64,000 nt of DNA, from the NCBI RefSeq assembly GCF_027497495.1, contig NZ_CP114205.1, forward strand, positions 1,860,001 to 1,924,000. Reading direction: 5' to 3'. A program made the translations under genes and the position numbers. The notes below the pieces were generated by a model that did no database searches, was not told the origin of the DNA, and saw only the letters and a list, made by a program, of their open reading frames with translations. Below are positions 40,708 through 49,848 of this stretch, in pieces. Numbering within the stretch: the first letter of the stretch is position 1; each line of letters begins with the position of its first letter. The DNA comes from Streptomyces tubercidicus (GTDB lineage: Bacteria; Actinomycetota; Actinomycetes; Streptomycetales; Streptomycetaceae).

Positions 40708-41208
40708 CTAGGGCCTGTCCGATGAGGCATGGCCCACTGCCGTCTGCACATGCTGGCGGAACTGCTCCGGCGTCACGGTCCCCGGCGATGGGTGCCCGGA
40801 CGGATAGAACACGCCCTGGCAGGTGTAGCAGAAGCGCGCCTCGGCGGTGAGTGCGGTCGCACGGGCCACTCCGTCCTGCGCCCGCCGTGCGTCCCGGGCC
40901 TCGCTACGGACGATGGCGATCGTGGCCACCACGATGAGCACCGCGACGACGATGCCAACGGTCGTGAGCCACGGCAGGTCCCGTTCTTCGGCAAAATACT
41001 GCCCGGCGAGTGCAGCCACCAAGGCGAGCAGGATGCCCTCGATGACGTGCAGGCAGCCGTTGTCGCTGCCCTTCGGTGCCGGCGTGAGCTTGGTCGTCAG
41101 GTCCTCGCGCCGTTCCCCTCTGTCCGTCTGTGCCTCGGCCACTGGCACGTTCTCCCGCGTCTGGCATCCGGGGCACGCCACCGGGCCGTTCGCCGCTTCG
41201 TTCCTCAT
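40708..41208 (-). CDS. Two-span membrane protein with paired Cys motifs
   Basis: 166 residues from ATG 41206-41208. Near the N-terminus VACPGCQT is one CxxC. Two membrane helices follow (VIEGILLALVAALAGQYFAE, TVGIVVAVLIVVATIAIV), then a C-terminal CYTCQGVFYPSG. The two CxxC pairs could bind a metal or form a redox pair across the membrane. The last residues DRP-stop overlap the target duplication of the MITE, whose insertion may have set the stop codon. Confidence 0.7.
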   Translation of the reverse strand: MRNEAANGPVACPGCQTRENVPVAEAQTDRGERREDLTTKLTPAPKGSDNGCLHVIEGILLALVAALAGQYFAEERDLPWLTTVGIVVAVLIVVATIAIVRSEARDARRAQDGVARATALTAEARFCYTCQGVFYPSGHPSPGTVTPEQFRQHVQTAVGHASSDRP

Positions 41209-41304
41209 GCCCCCATGATCACGCTTCACGAAGTGTCCACGTCAACTGGGTCCAGCAGAGCTTCGACGCCGTCTGATCAGGCCGAGGCGGCGGGCACAGC
41301 GTGA

Positions 41305-42462
41305 TCAGGCGAACAGCTGTGAACCGAGCGGGTGTTGCCGGTCGAAGCCGGGGAGGATCAGGAACGTCGCGCTGGCGGTGGTGGTGGTGAATTGCAGCAG
41401 TGCGTCGGAGGTGTCCATGTGGGTGAGGGTGGCGGTGAAGGTCCGCAGGTCGTTCTGGAAGCTGATGAAGAGCAGGCCGGGGGCGGGCTCGTCGGTGCTG
41501 TAGGAGCGGCGGAGCATGAGCCCGGCGCCGACCACGGTGGCGTGCGCTCTGCGCACGTGGGCATCCGCGGGGACGAGATAGCGCCCGTCCGGTGTCTTGG
41601 CGCCGAGTTCCGGGCCCGAGGCGACGGGGCCACCGGAGAGAGGGACGCCGCTGGCCCGGCGCCGCCCGAAGACCGCTTCCTGCTCGGCTACGGACAGGGC
41701 GGCGAACCGGGGCAGGTCGAGTTCCATGCGCCGCAGTACGGCAAGGGTGCCGTCGGCGACCGGAGGGGGTCCGGCCAGCCACAGGTCGCGTTGTTGTTCG
41801 GCGGCCGTGTGCGGGCCCACGATGCCGTCGATGAAACCGAGCGGATTGCGTGGCGCGGTGAGGCCGTTGCCGACGGGCACGTTCGTACCGCGGCGTGCGG
41901 ACTGCCGCCAGCGTTCGTGGATACGGTCACCGGCCTGGTCCAGGAGCGCGGCGGCGACGACCGGCAGGAGCAGCGCGTCGCTGGCGCAGATCTGCATCAG
42001 CAGGTCACCGCCGCGCGCCCGCGGGGCGATCCGCTCGCGGGAGAATCGTGGGAGGTCGGCCGCGCCGGGCAGCGAAGCACCGGCCGTGCGCACCAGCCGG
42101 GGGCCCACGCCGACGGTCACGGTGAGGTCGCCCGGCGGCAGGCCCAGCAGCCGCGGGTCGGTCCCCGCGATGAGCGTACGGATGGCCTGGCCCAGTTCGG
42201 CCAGTAACGGGCCGGGAGCCACGGTGGCACCGAGGTCGGCCACCACGGCCAGCAGGTTGCGCTGGGCCGGCTGGGGCAGCGTGATGCCTGCCTGATGCCG
42301 GCCCGTCGCCGCCACCGGCGTCGGCCTGGCCGCCGCGGTGGGGGCGTGCCGGCCCGGCCGGGCGGAGTCCGAGGTGCACCCGGCGGTCAGGCCGACGGCC
42401 ACCATGGCGCCGGTGACATCGAGGAACGCGCGGCGCGACGGGTGGTCATCGGCTCGGTGCAT
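41305..42462 (-). CDS. Tat-exported DyP-type haem peroxidase
   Basis: 385 residues starting MHRADDHPSRRAFLDVTGAM. The RR motif followed by a hydrophobic stretch ending AGCTSD suggests Tat export, perhaps as a lipoprotein. The catalytic loop GFIDGIVG (GxxDG) and C-terminal YSTDEPAPGLLFISFQNDLR are DyP/EfeB hallmarks. EfeB homologues strip or oxidise haem for iron uptake. EfeO/EfeU partners are not seen here. Divergent from the beta-helix lipoprotein gene. Confidence 0.92.
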   Translation of the reverse strand: MHRADDHPSRRAFLDVTGAMVAVGLTAGCTSDSARPGRHAPTAAARPTPVAATGRHQAGITLPQPAQRNLLAVVADLGATVAPGPLLAELGQAIRTLIAGTDPRLLGLPPGDLTVTVGVGPRLVRTAGASLPGAADLPRFSRERIAPRARGGDLLMQICASDALLLPVVAAALLDQAGDRIHERWRQSARRGTNVPVGNGLTAPRNPLGFIDGIVGPHTAAEQQRDLWLAGPPPVADGTLAVLRRMELDLPRFAALSVAEQEAVFGRRRASGVPLSGGPVASGPELGAKTPDGRYLVPADAHVRRAHATVVGAGLMLRRSYSTDEPAPGLLFISFQNDLRTFTATLTHMDTSDALLQFTTTTASATFLILPGFDRQHPLGSQLFA

Positions 42463-42550
42463 GGGGTGCAGCGTGCCACACCCGAATCGTGCGTGTCGGT
42501 CAATCTCCCTTATTACCGCGTGGAGTTGGGCGTTCTGCCAGACTGGGATC

Positions 42551-43891
42551 ATGTCTCGATTAGCTCTTCGCGTGGTGGCGGCGGTACTGGGCACGCTGGC
42601 ACTTGTGGTCGGCTGCGGCGGCGGCGATGGCGGATCGGACAAAGGCCGGCGGCCGACCGGTGCGCATGTCACGATCCGCGTGCCTGCCGATGCCCCGACG
42701 ATCGCGGATGCGGTGTCCCTGGCCCGGCCCGGTGATCTGGTGCTGGTCGCGCCTGGCGTGTACCACGAGTCGGTGAAGATCGACACGGCGCGCGTCACTC
42801 TTCGCGGTTCGTCCCGGGACAAGGTCGTCATCGACGGGCGGTTGCGGCAGCCGAACGGCGTCGTCGTCTCGGCGCCCGGGGCGGCCGTGGAGAACCTGAC
42901 CGTGGAGAACAACACGCAGAACGGGGTGCTGGTCACCGGTTCGGCGAAGGCGGCCGCCGGCCTGCCGGGGCAAAGCGGCGGCTATGACACCGGCGACGAG
43001 CCCGTCACCTTCCTGAAGTCGTTCCTGGTCTCCCACGTGACCGCGACCCGCAACGGCCTGTACGGCATCTACGCGTTCTCCGCCCAGAACGGTGTCATCG
43101 AGCACTCGTACGCGTCGGGCGGCGCCGACTCGGGGATCTACGTCGGCCAGTGCAAGCCCTGCAACATCGTGGTGCGGGACAACGTCGCCGAACTCAACGC
43201 GGTCGGTTACGAAGGCACCAACGCCAGCCAGGACATGTACGTGGTCGGCAACCGCCTGGTCGGCAACCGGGTCGGACTCACCACCAACTCCGACCACCAG
43301 GAGAAACTGCTCCCGCAGAAGGGCTCCGTCATCGCGGGCAATCTGATCGCCGCCAACCAGCAGAGGGCCACCCCGGAGCAGGCCGACGGCGGGTGGGGCA
43401 CCGGCGTCGGCATCGACGGCGGCAGCGACAACCGGTTCCTCCGCAACCGCATCGCCGACAACAGCAACGCCGGGCTGGTGATCACCGCGACCACCGACCT
43501 CCCTCCAGTCGGCAACCAGATCGTGGACAACACGTTCACCGGCAACGGCGTCGACGTCGGCTGGACGTTCCCCACCGCCACGCGGGGACGGGGCAACTGC
43601 CTGCGGGGCAACGATCTGCGCAGCACCGTGCCCGCCCGGCTCGTGAGGACTGCGGCCTGCCCGCTTCCGGCCGGGTCGTCCTCGCCGGCCGGCACATGGG
43701 CGTCGCCGACGGCACCCGGTGGCATCCCGTTCACCGAGGTCGCGGCGCCTGCTCCGCAGCCGCAGTTCCCCCACGCCACCACCGCGGGCGCCACCGCTGT
43801 CCCGCCCGTCCCGGTCCTGCCGAAGACGGAGGGCATCCGGCTGCCGCCGGCCTCCCTGCTCGCCGCGAACGCGCGGGTGCGGACGTCCTGA
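42551..43891 (+). CDS. Right-handed parallel beta-helix lipoprotein
   Basis: 446 residues. MSRLALRVVAAVLGTLALVV-GC is a lipoprotein signal. The mature chain starts like a pectin-lyase-type repeat protein (IADAVSLARPGDLVLVAPGVYHESV) and has many PbH1 repeats (VENLTVENNTQNGVLV, NAGLVITATTDLPPVGNQIV). The Pro/Ala-rich tail may be a wall spacer. Such proteins bind or cleave polysaccharides, but no catalytic triad can be assigned. It and the DyP gene are divergent and only 88 bases apart. Confidence 0.87.
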   Translation: MSRLALRVVAAVLGTLALVVGCGGGDGGSDKGRRPTGAHVTIRVPADAPTIADAVSLARPGDLVLVAPGVYHESVKIDTARVTLRGSSRDKVVIDGRLRQPNGVVVSAPGAAVENLTVENNTQNGVLVTGSAKAAAGLPGQSGGYDTGDEPVTFLKSFLVSHVTATRNGLYGIYAFSAQNGVIEHSYASGGADSGIYVGQCKPCNIVVRDNVAELNAVGYEGTNASQDMYVVGNRLVGNRVGLTTNSDHQEKLLPQKGSVIAGNLIAANQQRATPEQADGGWGTGVGIDGGSDNRFLRNRIADNSNAGLVITATTDLPPVGNQIVDNTFTGNGVDVGWTFPTATRGRGNCLRGNDLRSTVPARLVRTAACPLPAGSSSPAGTWASPTAPGGIPFTEVAAPAPQPQFPHATTAGATAVPPVPVLPKTEGIRLPPASLLAANARVRTS

Positions 43892-43898
43892 ACAGCGG

Positions 43899-44717
43899 CT
43901 ACCGGGTCGGGGCGGTTCCGGGTACCGGCTTGACCGGAACGTACTTGTGGGTGTCGAAATCCATGACCACCGGCTCCGGCTGCGAACCCACGCTGACGCG
44001 GACCCGGTACATGGTGCCGTCGGAGCCGATCCAGTAGCGCACGTTGCCCGCCGTACCGGAGCGGTCAGGGGAGGACGGTCCGGTCATGACGTCCACCCAG
44101 CGCCCGTCCACCTGCTCCCGCGCCCACCAGGCGGCACCGTTCTGCGGCAGCAGTTCGGCGTTGTCCGGCCGGTCGCCGCCGAGACCGAGCGCGATGGACA
44201 GGGAGGTATCCAGCGCGCTGCCGGACGACAGCAACGGACGGTCGTACCAGCCCGAACGGGGCGGCGACGCGGGTGCGTGCGCCGGGGTGTCCGTCATCGG
44301 GCGGACGTGCACCGAGGTGGGCGTCCACTGGATCAGCCCGTCGCTGGACCTGTCGCGCCCGGTGCCGTGCACCACTCCGTAACCGGCCTTGCGCCGATAG
44401 TCGACGGACCCGGTGACGGTCAGCCCGCCGGCCGTGCCCGGCACGGTGATGGTCACCGCGCGGCCCTGCGCCTGGTAGTTACGGAATCGCGTGATCGCCA
44501 GCCGGCCCGCCTCATCCGTTGTCAGCGGGCGCGGACCGCCGGCGCCGGAGCCGCCGTCGGCGACCAGGAACGCGGCCACCGCGACGGCCGCGATGCCGAT
44601 GACGGTCGCGGCCCGGCGCGACCGCGGCCATCGGCGCCGGTCAGCCGGACGACCCGGTGGGGCTTGCCGGATTCTCACGCTCCGCACGCGGTTCGACGCT
44701 GACACTCTCCGATTCAT
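43899..44717 (-). CDS. Membrane-anchored protein, unknown
   Basis: 272 residues from ATG 44715-44717. One membrane helix (AATVIGIAAVAVAAFLVADG) follows a basic cytoplasmic N-terminus. The outside domain reads GRLAITRFRNYQAQGRAVTI, VTGSVDYRRKAGYGVVHGTG and VRYWIGSDGTMYRVRVSVGS, a beta-rich sensor-like fold common in Streptomyces. Convergent with the beta-helix gene (stop codons 7 bases apart). Function unknown. Confidence 0.7.
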   Translation of the reverse strand: MNRRVSASNRVRSVRIRQAPPGRPADRRRWPRSRRAATVIGIAAVAVAAFLVADGGSGAGGPRPLTTDEAGRLAITRFRNYQAQGRAVTITVPGTAGGLTVTGSVDYRRKAGYGVVHGTGRDRSSDGLIQWTPTSVHVRPMTDTPAHAPASPPRSGWYDRPLLSSGSALDTSLSIALGLGGDRPDNAELLPQNGAAWWAREQVDGRWVDVMTGPSSPDRSGTAGNVRYWIGSDGTMYRVRVSVGSQPEPVVMDFDTHKYVPVKPVPGTAPTR

Positions 44718-44880
44718 CCTTTCGATCACCACACCGTCCGGCCGCCGCGGGCTCGCGGCGGCCCTCGGCAGTCCGGTGGCAGACCACGCCATGGCCGGCC
44801 CTCGTGGACCGGCCGAGAGGTGATCTGCCCGTCCGCGCCGTCCTGATCGCGGACGGGCAGATCACCGTTGTGCGGTGCGT

Positions 44881-47460
44881 TCAGCGTTGCCGGGTGCGAC
44901 GATTCCGGGTCACGAACGCGATGACCAGGCCCGCACCCACCAGCAGACCGACGATGCCGATCATCTCCGCCAGCCCGGGGGTACCGGTGTTGGCCAGCGA
45001 ACCCCCGCCTCCACCGGCCGGAGCCTGGTGGTTGCCAGGCGGCGCGGGCGACGGCGGCGTGGAGGCCGCGGGCGGCGGCGTCGGCGTCTGTGTCGGCGCC
45101 GGTGTCGGTGTGAGAGTCGACGTCGACGTCGGTGTCGGTGTCGGTGTGGGAGTCGGTGTCGGTGTGGGAGTCGGCGTCGGGGTCGGGGTCGGCTTTTCCT
45201 TCGGGATGTACACCCCGGCGTCGATCGTGTGATCGACCCCGCCCGGCTTGTCCGGCGCCGTGACCGGCGCATAGCCGTTGCACAACGGTCCGGTGGTCGG
45301 CGGGGTCACATTGGAGTCGTGCGCACGGTTGGCACCGGCCCGCGGGAGCGTGAACCTCAGCTCGCGCGCCGGGGGCTGCTCGGGCACCTGGCTGGTGTCC
45401 GCGGTGCACACGTCGAACTGCACCGTGTACTTCGCGCCCGGCGTGAGCTCGTACGCGGCGCCGACACCCCCGAAGTAGTACTCGCCGGCGGCATTGGTCC
45501 TGGTCGTGGCGACCTGTTTGCCGTCCGCGTCCAGCAGGTTGATTGTCGCCCCCGGCAGCAGCACGTGCCCCGGGTCCTGAATCCCGTTGTGGTCGCCGTC
45601 GAACCACACGACGTTGCCGATCTGGATCGGCGCGTTCGCCGCCGCGTACGCGATGTCACCGAGCCCGCCGGCCTTGCCGAACCCGCCTTGTACCCCGCTG
45701 ACGAACTGGAACCCGTTGGCGGCCGGGTTGTTGCCCGGACCCTGACCGGTCGTGATGTCGTGGTACCCGGTCCCTGAGGTCGCGACGTTGACGACCGGGT
45801 CGAACTCCGTGCTGGCGACCCACTGTTGCTGCGGGATATAGGCCACCGACCCCAGTGCGGTCTCCTGGTGCGCGTTGGCGTAGAAGTCGCCCGGGAAGTA
45901 TTCGACGACATCGGCGGCCTGGCCGCCGTTGTTGGCGGGGGTGGCATGGTTGGGGCAGCTGCCGGTGCCTTCCCACTGGTATTCACCGGTGGGAGTGGCG
46001 CAGACCATGGTGATGTCACCACCGGACATGGCGTTTTCCGCCGTGTCGTTCCCCGGGCGGGGGTCCAGCCCTCCCCAACTGAGCACGTCCATGAACCGGT
46101 CGCGGAAACCCAGGATCATCGAGCCGTCGCGGGCGAAGGCCAGGGAGGCCAGCTCCGGCTGCGGATCGATGAAGACGCCGCCCGCCTTCCGGTCGTCCCA
46201 CGTGTCCAGGCCGGTGTTCCACGGGTTCCAGTGGGTGGCCTTGTCGCCGGAACCGAAGACGCTGCCGCGTTTGTCCGTGAGCGGGTGGCTCAGCACCGTG
46301 GTGAACCGCTTGCCGTCGTAGGTGGAGACGAAGGCTTTCAGGTCCGCGCGCTGCTGGGTGCTCTCCGCGCTGCACACGCCGCCGACGTACAGCGTGTTGT
46401 TGTGGACCTGGAGACCGAACGGCCGCCAGTCGTCGGGGCTCGCGCACCCCGGGTCCGGGATCGGGACCGTCGACTTGGGCGCCGCGGCGCTGGCCCCTGT
46501 CGCGTCGAAGCTCACCAGGCTGCGGGTCCGCAGGTTCACCGCGTACAGCGTGGAGCTGTCCTCCGACAGGGCCAGGCCACCGATGCTCTCCTTGCCCGGC
46601 GCGTCGGTGAACCCGGGATCCTTGATCATGTTGGCGGTGTCGTGCCGCGTCACCGCGGCGTCCGGCACCCGCGCGAACAGCTCCGGCGCGCCCGAGCCGT
46701 TGACCGGCACCGTGTAGATCGCGCCCCCGCCCTGCGGCCCGTACGGGGCGTACCGGCGGGCGAACGCGCTCTGGAACAGCCGGGTCCGGTTCGTGTCGTA
46801 CGCCAACCCGAACGTGGTGCCCACCTGGTCCTGCGTGGCCAGCGTGGTCGGGCACGCCACATCGGTGGGACACGTGCCCCGGGTCTTCGTCCCGAACGCC
46901 ACCAACGCCCGGTTGTCGGTCCCGTTGGCGCCGTTGTGGACCGGCACGAAGTACCGGGAGTCCGGCAGCGCGTAGTCGGCCGGGTCCCACACCCCCGTCA
47001 CCACCGAGGCGTTCTTTTCGTCCGACACATCCACGAACGACGTGAAGCTGTCGAAGTGGTTCTCCGCCGTCGACGCGGGCGCCGCCCGCAGATAGTCGCT
47101 GTACGGTGCCGGGACGCTGACGTCGACGCGGTAGTGGCCGCCGCTCAGCACGGCCGACTGCGCCACCACGACCTTTCCGGTGGCATCCGTGACGCCGGTG
47201 ACAGCGTGCCCAGCGGGGTCGGAGATCTTCACCTTCATGCCGCGCTGTGGCACGTCCATCGTCGCGTTGATCACGCCGGTGCCGAAGAAGTCGCGCAGCA
47301 CCTCAACCGTCAGCGTGCCGTCGGCGGTCGAAGCGGCGGCCGGTCCAGCCGTCGCTCCCACGGCGCCGCCTGCCAGCAAGAGAACAGATAACCCTATGCG
47401 CGCCAGCGGCCCCGCAAGCCTGCGGGCCGACCGGCGTGAGTCTCTGCCGACTCGGTTCAT
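44881..47460 (-). CDS. Large sortase-type surface protein with SdrD-like B repeat
   Basis: 859 residues from ATG 47458-47460, with a signal peptide RIGLSVLLLAGGAVGATAG. The main domain is an uncharacterised extracellular beta-rich module (FGTGVINATMDVPQRGMKVK, DWRPFGLQVHNNTLYVGGVC). Near residue 690 lies an SdrD B-type domain (GDHNGIQDPGHVLLPGATIN, TRTNAAGEYYFGG). Then comes a (PT)n linker of about 30 residues, the sorting signal LANTG, a membrane helix and an RNRRTRQR tail. So it is cell-wall attached. No ribosome-site anomaly. Role may be adhesion or surface assembly. Confidence 0.88.
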   Translation of the reverse strand: MNRVGRDSRRSARRLAGPLARIGLSVLLLAGGAVGATAGPAAASTADGTLTVEVLRDFFGTGVINATMDVPQRGMKVKISDPAGHAVTGVTDATGKVVVAQSAVLSGGHYRVDVSVPAPYSDYLRAAPASTAENHFDSFTSFVDVSDEKNASVVTGVWDPADYALPDSRYFVPVHNGANGTDNRALVAFGTKTRGTCPTDVACPTTLATQDQVGTTFGLAYDTNRTRLFQSAFARRYAPYGPQGGGAIYTVPVNGSGAPELFARVPDAAVTRHDTANMIKDPGFTDAPGKESIGGLALSEDSSTLYAVNLRTRSLVSFDATGASAAAPKSTVPIPDPGCASPDDWRPFGLQVHNNTLYVGGVCSAESTQQRADLKAFVSTYDGKRFTTVLSHPLTDKRGSVFGSGDKATHWNPWNTGLDTWDDRKAGGVFIDPQPELASLAFARDGSMILGFRDRFMDVLSWGGLDPRPGNDTAENAMSGGDITMVCATPTGEYQWEGTGSCPNHATPANNGGQAADVVEYFPGDFYANAHQETALGSVAYIPQQQWVASTEFDPVVNVATSGTGYHDITTGQGPGNNPAANGFQFVSGVQGGFGKAGGLGDIAYAAANAPIQIGNVVWFDGDHNGIQDPGHVLLPGATINLLDADGKQVATTRTNAAGEYYFGGVGAAYELTPGAKYTVQFDVCTADTSQVPEQPPARELRFTLPRAGANRAHDSNVTPPTTGPLCNGYAPVTAPDKPGGVDHTIDAGVYIPKEKPTPTPTPTPTPTPTPTPTPTPTSTSTLTPTPAPTQTPTPPPAASTPPSPAPPGNHQAPAGGGGGSLANTGTPGLAEMIGIVGLLVGAGLVIAFVTRNRRTRQR

Positions 47461-48101
47461 GGCATCACACTCCACACTTCTCTTGTCGTGAAAACGAAGC
47501 ACCCGCTTCTCGCCGCACGCCTTCGTGACCCCGGGCGCGGATGCCGGCCGCGAACGCCACGGAAAAGAAAAAGGGCCCACCGCTGTTGCGTGAACCGCTT
47601 TTTGATGATCGTTCAGCGAATTGCGGGACGAGCCGCAATCGCCGTGGGCCAGGAAAAGCGAACGCGCGTTCAGAGTCTTGAGCGGGACCGCCCCGGGTTG
47701 TGTCTTTTCGCAGCTCAACCACGGTACCCACGCCCCCACCGCCGACCCCACCGACCGCCATCGCGAGCAGCGCGCGATATCTTATCCGCTGGAGACTCGC
47801 CGTCACCAGTGGAACTCCTGGCATCCATCGGGATCCGCGATGACCCCCGAGCGCCCAGAGAATGGCGATCGGAAGAATGTGCGACGGCGGCGTAATGGTC
47901 GGATCCGGCCGGTGGGGTGCGTTTACGCCCGGGTGACGCGTCCGGGACGCGCTTGTCACGCAGGGGTGTTGTGCAGCCCAGAGGTGTCCACGGTTCGCCT
48001 TCTGCGTGATTTCTGGGGCGTCATATTTGTTATGGGGAAAGGGAATTCGAATTGTTGTGCGGCCTACCCGGCCCGCCAACTAAAGCGCTCAGACTCACCA
48101 A
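47461..48101. other. Intergenic, about 640 bases
   Basis: Probably the promoter region of the surface-protein gene on the left. It includes A-rich stretches (GGAAAAGAAAAAGGGCCC, TATTTGTTATGGGGAAAGG) and inverted repeat GTGAC...GTCAC at 47934-47960. No gene is supported. Confidence 0.4.
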
Positions 48102-48300
48102 CTACGGCCGCTCAGTCACCATGATGTCCCGGCCGGCGGTGGGCTGTTGGGCGGTGGCCGGTGCCGGCTGCTCGGGGGGAAGGCGCAGGAAGAAGGCGAG
48201 GATCGCGCTGAGGATGTAGAGGAGCGCGAAGATCCAGATGACGCCGACGATGCCGAGTGGGCCGATGGCCAGGCCGACGATGGCCGGGCCGATGTCGTCG
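48102..48300 (-). pseudogene. C-terminal remnant of an MFS-type transporter
   Basis: Ends QQPTAGRDIMVTERP-stop and contains GPAIVGLAIGPLGIVGVIWI and FALLYILSAILAFFLRLPPE, the last two membrane helices of a drug-efflux-type transporter. The 5' portion is missing: at about 48300 the sequence switches to a YcaO tail in the other orientation. Confidence 0.6.
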
Positions 48301-48419
48301 CCCGTGTCACCTCGCTGACCGGCTGCTCCCCGCTCGCCGTGGATCACACCCGCCCCAATCTCGGCGTCCCCGCGGTCCACGTGGTGTGCCCCGGGCTCGA
48401 CCTGGCCCAACAGATCTGA
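48301..48419 (+). pseudogene. C-terminal remnant of a YcaO cyclodehydratase
   Basis: Reads VTSLTGCSPLAVDHTRPNLG and VPAVHVVCPGLDLAQQI-stop. DxTRPxxGxPxVxVVxPGL is the conserved end of YcaO proteins, which activate backbone amides in RiPP biosynthesis. About 90 percent of the gene is missing. It ends eight bases before the GAGGTG site of the TfuA-like gene, so the original order was YcaO-TfuA. Confidence 0.65.
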
Positions 48420-48432
48420 GCACGAGGTGCAC

Positions 48433-49848
48433 ATGACGCAGAAGTACCTGTTCACCGGCCCGTCCACGCCGGACCTGCCCGCACTGCCGGGAATCCATGT
48501 GCTCCCGCCGGTGGCCGCCGGCGACCTGCTGCGGCTGCCGCTGCGGGAGGGGGACACGGTGGGAATCGTCGACGGCTACTTCCACCAGGTCCGCGCGGTC
48601 CGGCACAAGGAGATCCTCGCGGTGATGGCCCGGGGAGTCACCGTCCTCGGAGCCTCCAGCATGGGAGCCCTGCGCGCCGCCGAGCTGTCCGACCTGGGCA
48701 TGACCGGTGTGGGACAGGTCTACGCGGACTACGCAACGGGGCGCCTGGAAGCCGACGACGAGGTGGCGCTGCTCCATGGTCCCGCCGAATCGGGCTACCG
48801 CCCGGCGTCGGAACCGCTGGTCACCGTCCGTGCCACCCTCGCCGCCGCGGTGCGCCGCGGCGACTGCCGTGCGGACGACGCGGACCGGATCGTACGGGCG
48901 CTGGCGGCGATGCCCTACCGGGACCGGACCTTCCACGGTTTCCCCGAGCTGGCCGGACAGACCGGCCTGCCCCGCCCGGAGTTGGCCGCGCTCGGTGCCG
49001 CGTGCCGGCGCCATCGCGTCGATGTGAAGCGCGCCGACGCGCGGAAGCTCATCGACCGGATGCAGCGGCCCGCCGCGACACCGCGCCGCGCGGCCGAACC
49101 CACCCGCACCCGGTACCTCGCCACCTGGCAGCTCAGCGCCCGGGGCCGGAACGGAACCGAAGAGCCCGGAGACCTGGCGGCGCTGCGGCTGCTCCAGCTC
49201 TTCGCCGGCGACTTCCCCCGGCTCAACCGGGAAGTGCGCCTCTCCCTCATCAGCGACGCATGCGCCGCCACATGCGGTGGGGCGGCCGGGGACGCCGTCG
49301 CGCACGGAATCCACGCGGGCGTGTACGGACCGGGCACGCCGGACTTTCTCGACCAGTGGCTCACCCAGGAGGAACTCCGCTCCTGCCCCGCCGATGAGCG
49401 CCTGCGCCGGTTCCTCGTCCGCAGCTATGAGATCGCCCCGGGAATTCCCTGGGACGAGCCGCTCCTGGACCGGCTGCGGGAGGTCCTGCCGAGGGCACGG
49501 AGGGTCGCCGCCGCCGCGTTCCGTATCAACGCCGAAATGGCACGCAGACTGCCCGGCTTCGACACCACCGCGCCGGCGAGCCCCAGGCTGTCGAACCTGC
49601 TCATGGACCGATGGGCCTGCGCCCCCGGCGACGCCGATCTGCACGCGCTCGACCGCGGATTCGGTTCGTTCGACGACGCGGTGGCCGCGGCCGCCCCGTA
49701 CTACCTGCTGGCGCGCACCCACCCCGGACTGCTCGACCTGACGGTCTCGGCTCCGGACGCGGACGCGACAGCCCCGGACGCCGACGCGACAGCTCCGGAC
49801 AACGAAGGGAGCGGCACACATGGATGTGCTCCGGCGATTCAGCGATGA
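48433..49848 (+). CDS. TfuA-like RiPP-modification protein
   Basis: 471 residues. The conserved TfuA core is at the N-terminus: YLFTGPSTPDLPALPGIHVL, GDTVGIVDGYFHQVRAVRHK, EILAVMARGVTVLGASSMGA and LRAAELSDLGMTGVGQVYAD. TfuA partners YcaO in thioamide formation or heterocyclisation. The C-terminal 250 residues are a longer helical extension typical of actinomycete versions. The tail has PDADATAPDADATAPD repeats. ATG 48433 is used with GAGGTG; its YcaO partner is truncated. Confidence 0.85.
   Translation: MTQKYLFTGPSTPDLPALPGIHVLPPVAAGDLLRLPLREGDTVGIVDGYFHQVRAVRHKEILAVMARGVTVLGASSMGALRAAELSDLGMTGVGQVYADYATGRLEADDEVALLHGPAESGYRPASEPLVTVRATLAAAVRRGDCRADDADRIVRALAAMPYRDRTFHGFPELAGQTGLPRPELAALGAACRRHRVDVKRADARKLIDRMQRPAATPRRAAEPTRTRYLATWQLSARGRNGTEEPGDLAALRLLQLFAGDFPRLNREVRLSLISDACAATCGGAAGDAVAHGIHAGVYGPGTPDFLDQWLTQEELRSCPADERLRRFLVRSYEIAPGIPWDEPLLDRLREVLPRARRVAAAAFRINAEMARRLPGFDTTAPASPRLSNLLMDRWACAPGDADLHALDRGFGSFDDAVAAAAPYYLLARTHPGLLDLTVSAPDADATAPDADATAPDNEGSGTHGCAPAIQR

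Noticed and set aside
45826..47391. 521-codon frame antisense to the surface-protein gene
   Set aside because: Shadow frame; the minus strand has the signal peptide, B-type domain and LANTG sorting signal.
47461..48101. Small frames in the gap upstream of the surface-protein gene
   Set aside because: No ribosome sites, short, and no protein-like composition.
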